Positions 23,701 to 35,900 of a stretch of DNA of 64,000 nt are shown piece by piece. The notes beneath the pieces were generated by a model that saw only the letters and a program-made list of their open reading frames with translations, was not told the origin of the DNA and ran no database searches. Each line of letters begins with the position of its first letter. Position 1 is the stretch's first letter. The stretch is from Rotaria sordida (Eukaryota > Rotifera > Eurotatoria > Philodinida > Philodinidae), in assembly GCA_905250125.1 (NCBI GenBank), contig CAJNOL010000070.1, positions 124,001-188,000 on the forward strand, read 5' to 3'. The position numbers and the translations under genes are program-made.

Positions 23701-26700
23701 ATAATGAATGTGGTGTTGTTGGTGTTGTTGGTGATGATGATGATGGTATTAATGATAAATCCGAAAAGGATATTGTTAATGATGTTAATGATTGTGATGT
23801 TTGATAAAAATTTGATGTTAAAAATAAAATCATATCATTTATACAAAGACGAACATCATTGAGTATATCTGAATCATTAATAATATTAAAAGATTTTTTT
23901 GATGTTAATATTGGATCAATTGATTCATTATCTGTTCCATGTTGTTCAAGAATTTGTTGAGGTTGACATGGTATAAATAGATTTATTTTTGTTTGATCAA
24001 TTATATTTTCAACATTTACATTATGTTCAAAATTATTTAATATTTCTTTTATACGTCGCAATGGTATATTATGAAGATTTCGTCTAAATAATAACATAAA
24101 GAGTATTTTATATTTTGTAATAAATAAAATAAAAAATGATTTTGATTTAAAAACCAGATCTAGAAATAACTTTTTTAGATTTATTATCTCAAAACATGCA
24201 TAAAAAAGGAACAAGAATAATCTCATATTAAAAACGAACTCGTCAAAGATTGGCAAACATGCAAGACTTTATTTATTAATCGAATTAATCTAAATAATTA
24301 TTATTTTATCTAGAAGAATTAAGTCTATAAAAGATACTTGGCTAATCATTTTTCTTGATGAATTTCTTATAAACAGAGGTATTTCGAGGTTGTCAGGATT
24401 GCGATGAGGAATGGGAAGGCGTTTAGAAGATCTTTGATAAAGTTGATCGGATTGTGGAGGAAGCTCGAACATTTATTTTTTAAGGAATTGGTCAGCAAAA
24501 AACACAGTAAAACGCTGAGGAAGAATGAAAGTTTTTCAAGATTGAAGGGAGTCATTTCTCTCTGATCGGAACTAGAGATGTGCAGCAATGGGATCAATAT
24601 AACTTAGTTCCACACATCTCTACTGGGAACACCTCTGCAGATAAATCCTCTATGAGAAAAAAGTGTAGTTTCCTACCTTCCACGTATTTTACGTAGGTAA
24701 AATATTGGAAAAAATGTTATTTTTTGAATAGGCTGCATAGTAAAAGAAGTAAGCTTGAGAATAGTTAGATGTAGTTATGTTTTAAAGGTAATATCGATTT
24801 AAAAAAAAAAGAAAAAGAAAAGTTCCTTATTTAACTAAATTCCATATTGTCAAAATTTTTTTCAAGTCATTACGTTCAACGGGTAAAATCAGACTAATGT
24901 ATTCATTAAAACGAGCATTAGTTGTTGATATCGTTGATATAATATTTGCAGCTGATTTATATATCTAAATTCCTGAGAAAATAGCAGGTATTTAGAGATT
25001 AAAAAAAATAGTAGAAAAGTCAGTGCATAAGTTTAAGAAAATAAGCCTCCCAAATGAGAGAAGAAAGAGTCATTTTCCATGAACATAAACATACCACTCG
25101 ATAAAATAAATCAATATCTGTATAGGAAAATGATTAGAAAAAAGAAAAAAAAATAAAAGTTCAAAAACAAAATTAACTCACTTGACTAATTCACGAGCTT
25201 TATAACGCCAAGGTGTTTGTGGTTCAACAAGAAGAATCTCATAACCTGCTTCTTTACCCTAAATCATTCAATAAAAATCGATACAAAAAAAAAAAGAAAA
25301 AAAAAATTAACATTTACCATTGTTGCATATGGTTTCATTTCAGATGATGTTGTATTTGTATTATCAATAATTATTGGAGATATATTTTGTTGAAATGCAT
25401 CAGATACTAAATAAAACAAAAGAAAAATGAAAATTTATTTTTTTAAATATCTCAAAATATATATGCAAAAATTTACCTAATCGACGATTATAAAGATGAA
25501 CAGTTTCAAGTTTTGTTGGATCGAATCGATATTCATTTGAATTATTATCTTTGAAATATTCATCTGCCGATAAAATCTGACCATTATAACCTTCATTTAA
25601 TGATCTAGACAAACAAAACATAAAATCATTTTTAATTCAAACAAACAAACAAAATTAAAATTTACTTAGCAAGTGTTGATTTGCCTGAACCTAAATAAAC
25701 ATAGAAAAGATTTTTAATACAAAAAGTAAAATATTGAAATTTTAATAATAAGATTTGTTTGTTTTTCTTTTGAATCTATATTTTGTTAGTAATTCACTCT
25801 CAGAAATAGAAGCCTCAGGGGTTTCTATTATCTCCAGATAATTTCAATTTTTTCAGCAAAACTTTGCAGATGTTATCAAGTTATTCTTGATCAGGCACTG
25901 TCAGCATGTGAAAAATGTTTCTCCAGATGTCATCAAATGCTCATGATTAAGAATAATCTGCCCGAAACCATGTTCATTTTTCGTCAAGGCCTAAGTTCAT
26001 GGCCACTATGCATTTTATCTGAGAATAGGTACTTGAAGATTATCACAGATTAACAAATTCATATTTCTTCTATTTGTTACATCATGATATGATGTGGGTA
26101 TATGAGTCTTTTCTTTGGTAACACCCACACTCAAGTCGTATTAGTAGGTTCCCTATAACATGTTTGAATACTTGAACATTTCAGCAGCGCTCAGGAGGCT
26201 TGTATTACGACGAAAGATTTAGGCGATATCGTTCAATTAAGTACAAAGAAATCAAAGATTGAAAAAAAAAATTTCAAAACGACTTATTTCGAATGATTTG
26301 AGTTTTTTGTCAACTACTTATTCATTATAGAAATCTCTAATAAAAAGCAAAAATAAAAAAGAACATACCAGGACATCCTCTCATTATAATTAATAATCGT
26401 TCACCATTATTAAGTCTTCTATGAATATCATCAATAATAATTTGATTATAATCTTCTGTTGTTGTTGTTGTTGTTGTTGGTATAGTTTTATTTTCAACAA
26501 TCATAACAAGTTTATTATCAGATATATTATTTACATCATCTTTATCGTCCTCTTCTTCGGATGTACATGTTCCTACTGTATTATCACTAGTTGAGGACAA
26601 TGATGATGGTGGTGATAATGTTTTGGTTATTTGTTGATCTGACAATGATTTTTGTGATATAATTGTTGAATTTTCATATTGTATATCGCTTATTGAACGA

Positions 26701-28411
26701 TCAAATTTTTTTGTTTTTTTAGATTTAACTTCAATCCAATCATCAGCTAACTGTTGTTGTTGTTGTTGTGTTTGTTTTGGTGTTTCTGTTGAAATTGAAT
26801 GTCGTATTCCATTAAAATTATTTCGATTTGATGTTGGTTGGCGTCGACGAGATGAATTATCTTTTGGAATAGGAATTTGTGATTTTTGTTGTTTAATTGT
26901 TCGATCTCTTGGTGGTAATTGAACTTGTATATTATTTATTGATGGTTGTTGACGACGTTGATTTTGATTATTAGTTTTATTTGATTTATTCATATCTAAT
27001 GTTTGAAGAATAACATTTGAATATGATATTATTGTTGATTTTGATGATGATGATGATAAATTTTTATTATCATCTTGACTAGATGATGAATTATTTATTG
27101 TTGTATCAATTTTTGATGGTGGTATTGTTGTTTTATCTTCAATATTATTAATTGAATCTATTTCTGGTGAAGAATCAACTTGATTATGTTGATCAGAATT
27201 ATTTTCTTCTATACGGTTATTATTCAATGGTGGAAAATTAATTTCATCGTCAATTAAAATATGATTATCTGATGATGATACATCCGGATCAGTAGATGGT
27301 GGAACCCATTCAGCAGCTTCTGGATTCAATGATGAATTATTTGAATTCATCGTTGATGAATTATTGTATATATATGATGATGATTCATACATTGAATATG
27401 GTGGATACTGAGGATATGTTACTGGTGGTGGCCAGACAAGTGGTGGTGGGATATTCATTACATGTTGTTGAAAAGCAAGTAATTCAAGTTCATCAGGTGT
27501 TCGGATGTTATACGCAATATGACCTGATTGATGAAATGTTGGTGGATATGGGAAAAGAACACCGGGTGGTGTTGCCATCAAGGGTGGTGGATGTGGAGAA
27601 TAATAATTACAACTACCACGTGGCAAAATACTTCGATGACGACGACCATTTGTTGTTGGTTGCGAACCTGTTGTTGTTGATACTTGAGATGATGATTGTT
27701 GTAAATTTGAATCATTTTCATTTATTGATATTTGTCTCAAACGAGGAGGTAAATTTTGAGATGGTGCTGTTGTTGAATTACTGGTTTGATTATCGGTTGT
27801 TGTTGTTGTAGTTGTTGTTGCTGTTGCTGTTGATGGTGGTTGAGTTGGGATTACCATTAACGGTGGTGGTTTTTCATTGATTGGTGCTACATGATAATAA
27901 TAATAGGGCGCTGGCCCATATGGATGACCATTTGTATAATATGGTGATCGATGATATATCATTGATGAGTATTTATATTTTGAATTAAATAATTTTTTCG
28001 ATCGATTATCATCCTCATGATTATTCACTGTTGTTTCTTCTTTTTGTTGTTCCTGTTCTTCATTAATATTGACTTTTGTTATTGAATTAGAATTTATTTC
28101 AGTATCATCATTAATGCTATTGTTTTCTTCAGAGTTTTTTTCATGCATTAAACTATTCCTTAAAATAATTGATCTTTATTAAAATGTTTTTTATTTATTT
28201 TGTTTTTTATTTTGCACTTACTTTTGCTCGTTTTCATCTTCTATTGTAGTTAATTCTTCATGATTTTTATCAGATTCATTTATTGATGATCTATAATAAT
28301 TAATAATTAAATAGAAAATAAAATAAAAATTCTTTACTCTTGTATCACTGTTATTGTTTGATTGTCTTCATTAATTTCATTAATATTATCGGTTTCACTT
28401 TGAGTCGTCAT
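17744..28411 (-). CDS. N4BP2: NEDD4-binding protein 2-like: P-loop kinase, CUE-like, DUF1771 and Smr domains
   Basis: Twelve exons (28411-28338, 28290-28222, 28158-26369, 25690-25666, 25604-25477, 25406-25318, 25258-25182, 24083-23298, 23046-23014, 22857-21843, 18498-17828, 17759-17744) close in frame into about 1,590 residues; human N4BP2 has 1,770. The first ~600 residues are low-complexity (Pro, Ser, Asn, Thr, Gln runs). A polynucleotide-kinase-type P-loop GCPGSGKSTLAK follows at about 641-652, split by an intron of 678 bases, then IIIDNTNTTSSEMKPY, VEPQTPWRYKARELVK and RNLHNIPLRRIKEIL. A CUE-like helix region lies at about 1363-1410, DUF1771 at about 1448-1508 and the Smr domain at about 1520-1590 (LDLHELYADEAL, ITGYGKNS). 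Smr domains of this family have nicking endonuclease activity. Introns 7 and 10 are long (1.1 and 3.3 kb) and hold transposons. The last 16-base exon is the weakest part; reading through the splice site would end at 17824. Confidence 0.88.
18810..18872. repeat. Fragment of a TAGAGCC-ended dispersed repeat in N4BP2 intron 10
   Basis: Read on the minus strand from 18869, TAGAGCCGATCGAGTTCGGG is followed by a GTTTGAAAATTATGGG stretch. This resembles the left end of the element at 53669 (TAGAGCCCATCGAGTC, then GATTTGAAAATTTTTG). Only one end is recognisable, so I call it a remnant. Confidence 0.4.
20608..21226. mobile_element. Near-perfect 619-base palindromic foldback element (Harbinger-type MITE candidate)
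   Basis: The left arm 20608-20880 and the right arm 20954-21226 are each 273 bases and are near-exact reverse complements, separated by a 73-base spacer. The ends read CGAGGGAACCTTTTCAACTG inward. The trinucleotide TAA flanks both sides (20605-20607 and 21227-21229), as expected for a PIF/Harbinger insertion. It has no coding frame, and lies in intron 10 of the N4BP2-like gene. The high arm identity means either recent insertion or ongoing arm conversion. Confidence 0.85.
21365..21790 (+). mobile_element. Diverged, truncated copy of the 55937-56553 element
   Basis: From about 21365 (ATGTGTCATGATCG) the sequence aligns in the same orientation with 55942 onward: AATGGGGAGAAG, a CTGCTTGGTAACTT region against CTTCATGGTAATTG, TCTTTCTCTAACAGAAAATG against CCTTTCTCTGACAGAAAGCG, CAATGTC, CCTGGTAG, and AAAGCACTTTCTGCCGAA against AAAGCACTTTCTGGCGAA. 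By eye about 70 percent of positions agree. The right end of the element is not recognisable, so the copy is truncated or decayed just before the exon at 21843. Confidence 0.65.
24573..24622. mobile_element. 50-base hAT-like mini-element with near 8-base target duplication
   Basis: TAGAGATGTG at 24573-24582 and its exact reverse complement at 24613-24622 bound a 30-base loop. The flanking 8-mers ATCGGAAC (24565-24572) and CTGGGAAC (24623-24630) agree at 6 of 8 positions. The end sequence matches that of the element at 55937 (TAGACATGTGCAGG / TAGGGATGTGCAGG). It lies in intron 7 of the N4BP2-like gene and is probably an internally deleted relative. Confidence 0.55.
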
Positions 28412-31218
28412 TGACAAAAACGGCAAAAAAAAAGAAAATTTTATTTTTTGTTTTTCTATGTTGCAAAATTAACGTAAAAATAAATATGAATATGAAAAAA
28501 ATCTAAGACACAAGTTTAATGAAATTCGTTTCGTTTTTTTTTCTCTTTAGTAGAAAAAAGATCAATAACAATAATAATAAATTAAATTGTTATTAATATA
28601 AAAGAATAATTTTTATGCATGATTAATATTCATTAAATAATGATGAAAAGAATTATACAGATAATAATAATAATAATTAATGATGATAATCAATAAACAT
28701 ATCGTTTCTAAAATAGATTAAAATAATTATTTTTTAAGCATTTTTTCTAAACAGAAACATATTCATAATTTCATTTTGATGTTATACTATATTAAGAATA
28801 AACATATGCTTATTATTTCCTGTATACGAACATGTTGTATACAGGTAATAATATATAAAGTACTTAATAAAGAAAAAAACCACTACAGAAACAAATAATG
28901 TAATTCATATATTTAAAAGTGTCGAGCTAGTAGATGTATCTCATTGAATTTATTCGCTCGAGTGCTAGTAATAAAAAAAAAACATCGGTATGGTCTCAAT
29001 GATCATGTTAGTTACGTCATCATTGTTAATAAACGAGAAAGTTGGATCATAAAGAAGAAAAAAAACCCTAAAATTACCTTATTCTAAAGAAAAGCAATTG
29101 GAAAAGAATAGACAAAAAAAGACCATATCATCACAAGTTAATCATTTGATGTAAACTGATGGTGTGATAGTTCGACCTTCACAATAAAAACAAAACGATC
29201 AATGTTTTTGTCTGGATCAGTTGTACAGCAGGAGCAGTCAGATATATATCGGTAACGCTAGTTGAAGATAAAACAACATACTAAAAAGGTTATTCAGCAC
29301 TTTTCTTCTTCTCTGTCTGTGTCCAATTTATTGATTTTTGTTCAACACATGTACCTACATCGTTTACTGCGTTGTTAATCCTTCTCGTTCTCTATTTTTC
29401 CTCCCTTTCTTCTTCTCTCTTCCATATGGTAGCGATAGTTGTAGTTGGATAGATTGTTGTAAGTAAGTAAGTAGGCAAAAGCAACCATCTGCAATTGTAC
29501 ACCAATACTCATCGACAATAGCAAAATCTTTATGTTTATTCATAAAAATATATATGATAAAAGATAAAATTTAATCTCAATATTTTATTGTTGACAAATA
29601 TATCAAAGTCATATTTATTTAATAAAATATTATATACATATCATGGATATATGCGGCATCTGTAGAATCTTCATGAAAATATCATTCATATGTTTCTTTT
29701 CATATTATATTTTTATTATTATAACCTTTAATATAATGGAATTGAACAGAATATTTGTTAAACTATAATTGATATGGAATTAAAGTTTAGTTAGAAATTC
29801 TTTTTTCTAATAGCTGTAAGACTTGAACATTATAAAATGATGATTAAAACTCTTTCTACTATCATTGTTATAAAATAAAAGAATCAAAATTATTGGTTGT
29901 TTAATGTCTTACTTGTTTTCTTATTTCTCCTGTTATTTCAAATAAGAAAAAAAATATTTGACTGCAATTGCATTGATCTAATGTAGCACGACGATAAAGT
30001 AACAAAAATTAAATACGTATTCATATTCATATAATCATGTCATTTTTATACTGGCATCACTATGTATATATATATATATCTTGAATATACTTTTTTTTTT
30101 GTTTTCTAATGCAACAAAAAAATTTATATACGAATAGTAATCTAAACATTGTTGACAAAGGCTTATTGATTATTAGCCTTAAATCGTAAAACAATATCTA
30201 ATGAATAGTTCTTTTATTTCTTTATCCTTCATACAATATTATTTTGTTGTAATAACGGACTACAATAGACAAGGTTTGTATTTTGTATTCATCCTTTGAT
30301 TATTTGATTTCGGTAGATAAACATTAGTTTAAAGAACAGCTGACGGAAAACATAGAATCGAATGACATGTGTTCATCATCTAATTACTTCTGTAATTACA
30401 TAGATATTATCTCAAAAAAAAAACATGATCTATCTAAAGAATTGAATAGTCATTGGAATATAAATTTATGAAGTTGTTACAATGACGTACCTCAATATAA
30501 GACTACTTCATGATCATTGAATAATTCATATATGTATGCCTTGCAGGTTTTTTATGCATATTTCTGTAGATGTTGCTTTCTTAGTTCATTAGCAAACAAT
30601 ATTAATGAACCAACATAATCATACTGCTATGTTTCAGTTGTGTTTGTTATGTATCGAATCTGTCCTGGGCGCATTCTAGTGAGTAATACAATTAGATAGC
30701 ATACTAAATTTGAATTATTTATTTATGAGAGTAGTAGTTACGACGATCATTATGTTGTATTCTTTTGCCCAAATTGTACTGGTCTGTCAATTCGTGATGA
30801 ATTTAAGTATCGCGGCTTTGATTAAAATAATTTAATATATAATGAGAATTGTATGTTTTAGTATTCTATAACTAAATAAAGAATATGACTATGTTCCTTC
30901 GTAGTCATTCGAAAAAAATTATAAAGTGTAATATGATCTTGATATAGACTAGAGTATTCATTTATATTAATGATAACATTGACACATTTTAATAGTCCAT
31001 TGAGGCTATAAATTTTTTTTTTCTTTGCTTAATGTCCTATTTTTTGTTACATTTTTTATCTCTAAAACAAAAATAAATCATTTGATTGTTAACATTGATT
31101 TCTCATTTGATATCGGAATTTTCAATTGTACTTTATATCATTGATGTTGCTGCTTACTATATCAAAGTAGTGAAAGTGAAAGAAATTATTGGTTTTTTAG
31201 GGATTTTAATGATCAAAC

Positions 31219-31449
31219 CTGGACAAGTCAGAAGTTTTTCAAGTCACAGCTTCAAAATTTTTTCGATCAAGTCAAGTCGAGTCATGCTTCGAAATTTTTT
31301 CCTCCAAGTCAAGCCAAGTTTAGTTAAAAATTTGCTAGCATCTTTCGAATGCGAAAAAAGTTTTTACAGCCTCACAATTCTATTCCATGGTAAAAAGTGT
31401 CTAAAAAAACCAAAATTGCTTGCTAATCGATAGAACTTGACTTGCCCAG
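31219..31449. mobile_element. Small inverted-repeat element (CTGGRCAAGTCA ends)
   Basis: CTGGACAAGTCA at 31219 and the reverse complement of TGACTTGCCCAG ending at 31449 form 12-base ends with one mismatch. The interior is made of CAAGTCAAGTCGAGTCA-like and GCTTCAAAATTTTTTC repeats. I see no convincing target duplication. Calling it a MITE is inference from the ends alone. Confidence 0.45.
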
Positions 31450-32138
31450 CTTTGCAATCAACATTTCATGATGATTATGTTAATTATAATACTATTAAAC
31501 AAACAAAACAACAATCATTAGCAGAAGCATTTCAAAATTCTAAAGATAAAAATAAAATTATCAACAAATTGTAGACGAATTTTTTCAACGTGAAAAATAT
31601 TGGATTGACCATTTTGACTTTATTTATGACTATTAAAGATAAAGTCATGAACAACAACAATAACTTTAGTTAAATTTGCCAAAAAAAAAATTGTCTAGTC
31701 TCGCTTTTGAAATTGAGATCGAAATGAAGTTACTCATGTTCAACTGAAACATTGAATAAAAAGATTTTCAACAGAATGATCTTTACAAAACAAAATTTTG
31801 TTTGGATAGGATATACCATTGAAGATTTTTTTTTTGGATCAATCGGTGGATATGGTCTCTATTTAGAAACTTTTTCTAACTGATCATTTAGAGAGTAATT
31901 CAATCAAGTTTTGAAATATTTCGTTGATATAACAAATATATTGAGGAGATAATTATGTCGATGTTTTCTGAGAATATATTTATTTAAAATTGAAGAGAGA
32001 CAACTAAACTAAATTTAAAAGGAATTATTTAGTGATCATTGCTAATTTTTCAATTTTTAATATAAAAATATAATTTAGTATAAAAAAAACAAGATGTTTT
32101 GATTGACCTGATCAATTATGTCATGGGATCTGGCTGTA

Positions 32139-32164
32139 TGTGAAGAGATGACGTACATCCACCC
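32139..32164 (+). repeat. Short dispersed sequence shared with 9423-9448
   Basis: GTGAAGAGATGACGTACATC followed by CAC occurs here; GTGAAGAGATGATGTACATC followed by CAC occurs at about 9424. One difference in about 25 bases is more than chance would give in unrelated sequence, but the identity of the repeat is unknown. Confidence 0.45.
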
Positions 32165-32953
32165 TGTTGTGCTTTAATTGAATAGAAACTGAAGGTTTGC
32201 TATGCTCTCAATCGATCGATTTTTCATTGAAAACGATGTTCTTTCTTGACATGAAACTTTTTTGAACTATTTGTATTTCGAAACGTATTTGTGCAGCTAA
32301 AATACGAACACTGACATGAATTTATATTTTGGCATGCATCGAACCCAAACTTTAGCTTGATACTTCGAGTTCGGAAACTATCCAACCAGTTCACACCGTG
32401 CCGAGTATTTAAGTAAGTGGTCAAGCATTTTTTGAGGTATATGGACAATCATGAAAGTTCCTTGAGATTCAGATTTGAGAATTTCTGAACATTATTGATT
32501 TGTTTTTAAGGATGTCTGCAGACCTTCGGTTTTGAATCATTTATCCCATTGTGTGTAGATTTATCATAGCCAAGCTTGAAATCCTTTCTTTTGACTTACT
32601 TTTACTTTCTTTTTAATTAACGACAAATGATTCCATTCAAAATCGAACCGGAAACATTCGGATGCAGTGCATGCCTAATTCATATTCTTTTGAATTTCTT
32701 CGCTTATATAAGCCAATGCCATCTAGCGAATAATATAATTATTTTTCTTTTTGGAAAGACAAACATCTTTTATAGCCTTTCTTCAATAAATAAATAGAAT
32801 AGAAATTCTGAATACAATCATCACTTTCACTTGTGCAATATTTCCATTATTCATTTGTCTTCTCTTTTCTTTCTAGCCAGAATTATAAATTTTTTTTTGA
32901 ATCAGCAATACTAATAACTAGAAACCATTTGTTATTTATTCTGTATATTAGTC

Positions 32954-35900
32954 ATGAGTGATCAGGAACAACAATTAACAGAGACAACAGTATCTTCTGA
33001 AAATCCTATAAGTGTATCTGATAATCAAGATCAATCATGTGAAAATGAAAAACCCAAGGCAAATGAATCGACTTCTTCTGAACAAAGTTCAACACGTCGA
33101 ATAACAATGCCACAAGATATTCGATATTCAACTGAAGAAAATGATCGTGAAAAATTAATGAAAAAATATAATAACTATCAAATATCGGATACAAATGCTT
33201 GCAATATACGATTTTTAACTGATAGTCGACAAAAAAAAAATTTATTCGGTCGACATGAAGGTATAAATTAACAAATAATAAAAACATCGAGATTTATTAA
33301 ATTTCTTTTTTTTTTAGCAGAAGAAAATTCAACTTTACACTCACTTGCTAAAACATTCAATGTAAACATATTTGTAAGTATTTTTTATTTCGAATATTTA
33401 TTTATCATTAATCTATATATTTTCTCAGCCTGGTTATCAACAAACATCAAAACATTCATATAAAATTTTTGGTACAGAAAGTAATGTACGCAAATGTCTT
33501 ATGGAAATAATGAATCGAATGTTTAAACGATCAAATCGATCGTCACAACGTAATTATAATCAACAAGCAACACCTAATGTTGAAAAGCATCAGGAAACAG
33601 AAGTTTTATTAGGTAAATTTTCATGATTGAAAATTTTCAATATAGATTTTAACAATGTTTCTCTTTTAGACAAAGAAGTTAATGATATATCTTCTCCTTC
33701 AACATCATCATTAGTAATTGCAACTAATCCAGATTCAGCCATAGTTGAAGAACAAAAATCAGATACACCAACAATATCGAATATTGAACAAACTCAAGAA
33801 ACAGAAGTTTCAGTTGGTAAATTTTATTTATACAAAAAAAAAAATTTTAAAGTAACTGAAAAATTGTTGTTTTTTTAGAGAACGACAAATCTGGTGAGAA
33901 ATCTCCTTCACATCCAACATCAATTAATCCAGATTCATCTATAACTGAAGAAAAGAAATCTATTGATCCTAATTTGCCAAATACGAATGAAGAAAAAAGT
34001 GATAGTATCGAACAAGAACAAATCAAATTTATACCACTTGAACGTAAACCTCAATATACATTTATCATGCTTATTTCCAGTCAAGGACAAGAAGTACTTA
34101 AAAGTAAATGTTAAAATTAAGTCTTGTTTTTTTTTTCTTCAATTGTTGGAAATTTAATTTTTTATTAGAAAATTGGAACTTTTTTGCGGGATCATTACAA
34201 CAACGTTTGAATGTCATCGTTATGAATGTAAGATACATAGAAATTGATGAAAGTTCTAGACAGAATACGCTTGAATGTTAGCTGTTCTTTTGATAATTTT
34301 CGATGTTCGCATGGGTAGCGTCAGATCAATTTTTTAAAGAGAAGTTATAAAGTTTTGAATAGGTTTATTGTGTCTCCCCTAATTCTATAGTGCACATTTC
34401 AGTAGTAAAACTTTTGTCATTTGATTGTAATTTTTTTAAAAGCCTGATATATGAAAATTCAAGTATTTCATCTTTTGACAGCCCATTACAAAACTTCAAA
34501 ATAGTGTAATACTTTTTTAATGCAAAAACAAGATTTACTTAAAACAATTTAGGAAAAATTCAAATTTTTCTTTTTGCCATTATCTTCTGTTCATTGACTA
34601 TTGTGTTCTCGTGTCTAAAATTTGAACAATTATTCTTTTCTAGAAAAAATTTTAGACCTTACAATAAGCTGGAACGATAGAGATGTTGTTCTTCATATTG
34701 TTAAACTACTTAATGTTCGCAGCGAGTTGATTCCCTTTCTGATTACAAAGTAATAGATAAGTTTTTTTTTTTTGTCAGACATTTTGATTATAAATTTAAA
34801 AAAAACTAAACTGTAAATTTTGTTAAAAAGAAAACAAAAACATAGTATGAATGCCGCCAAGTTGTAAGCCCACTTTTTTTAGTAACTTATTAAGTATCAT
34901 ATAGTCAGTCTTAGAGAGATAGGAGCTGATTTATGATTATACTATCGGTCTTGATCCAGTGATAAACTTTGAAGATTGTTTATTATGACAGGAGAGAGTT
35001 CAAAATAATCACATATCAGATACGTATGACGAGAAGTAGATTCATTGGGATACATGAACTACACAGTCGTATTACCTATTGCTTCCTCAAATTGTTGGTA
35101 AGCAAAGCAATTGCTACCAGAGGTGTCCACCGCGTCCGAAAACCTGCCGCTGCCGCACCGCGATGACTTATAAAAAAAACTGCCGTGATGAACTGTAAAA
35201 TAAACTTGCTGCTGCCGCGATGATTTTCAAAAATATGTTTCAAATTTCACTGCTGCAACTGTATTGAACCAGAAATATTGATACTAGTCCATCAGATTCA
35301 TTGAGCTTGAGGATGTTTCATTTGTAAATATTGGAATTCTATCAAATTCATGCAGTTTTTTAATGTCCTCGAAAAAACTGCTGCCGCTGCCGCAATGGCT
35401 TTTTAGAAAAACTGCTGCTACCGCACCGCTATGGACATCTCTTATTTCTACCCTTTGTAGTGCTGATGCGCTGCCTATAGATATTTATAGGATCAATTTA
35501 AAGACTCTCGTGCTGTTCATAATTAATCAATATTCTATATTATATTGAGTTTGCTAATAATAGAATTTTTGTCACGATCATTATTAATGTTTTCTTTGAC
35601 TTATAGCCTGTTAAATTATCTAAATTTGGTGATAAACAAATTCAAAGTGAACTTCCAATAACCGGTGAATTGATTGAAAATTTAACTGATGCTTGTCTAC
35701 AAATTGCTGCTTTTATTAATGATGTTCTCGGTGTACCGATTCAACCATATAAACGTAAAAATAAATTTTCTTCAAATGAAAAATGATATAATTAAACGTA
35801 ATTTTAGATGATGATGAATCAGTTAATAATGAAAATAATCATTATCAACGTCACAAAAATGATAATCATACTTATCGTTCATTACCTTCTCATTATCAAG

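Larger units (their letters stand above)
28412..32953. other. Long AT-rich intergenic region
   Basis: This 4.5 kb gap separates the divergent N4BP2-like (minus) and KH (plus) genes, so both promoters must lie here. The first part holds AT-rich runs and ATA/AAT microsatellites (28560-28700). I see no exon chain. The 31086-31433 open frame overlaps a repeat and has no domain. Near 31455-31650 the plus strand has short protein-like stretches suggesting an old transposase scrap, too weak to call. Confidence 0.55.

Noticed and set aside
27296-27811. 171-codon plus-strand open frame
   Set aside because: Antisense shadow of the low-complexity exon 3 of the N4BP2-like gene (Val/Leu/Met-rich from antisense Asn/Ser/His codons).
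31086-31433. 115-codon open frame
   Set aside because: Overlaps the small inverted-repeat element at 31219-31449 and has no recognisable domain.
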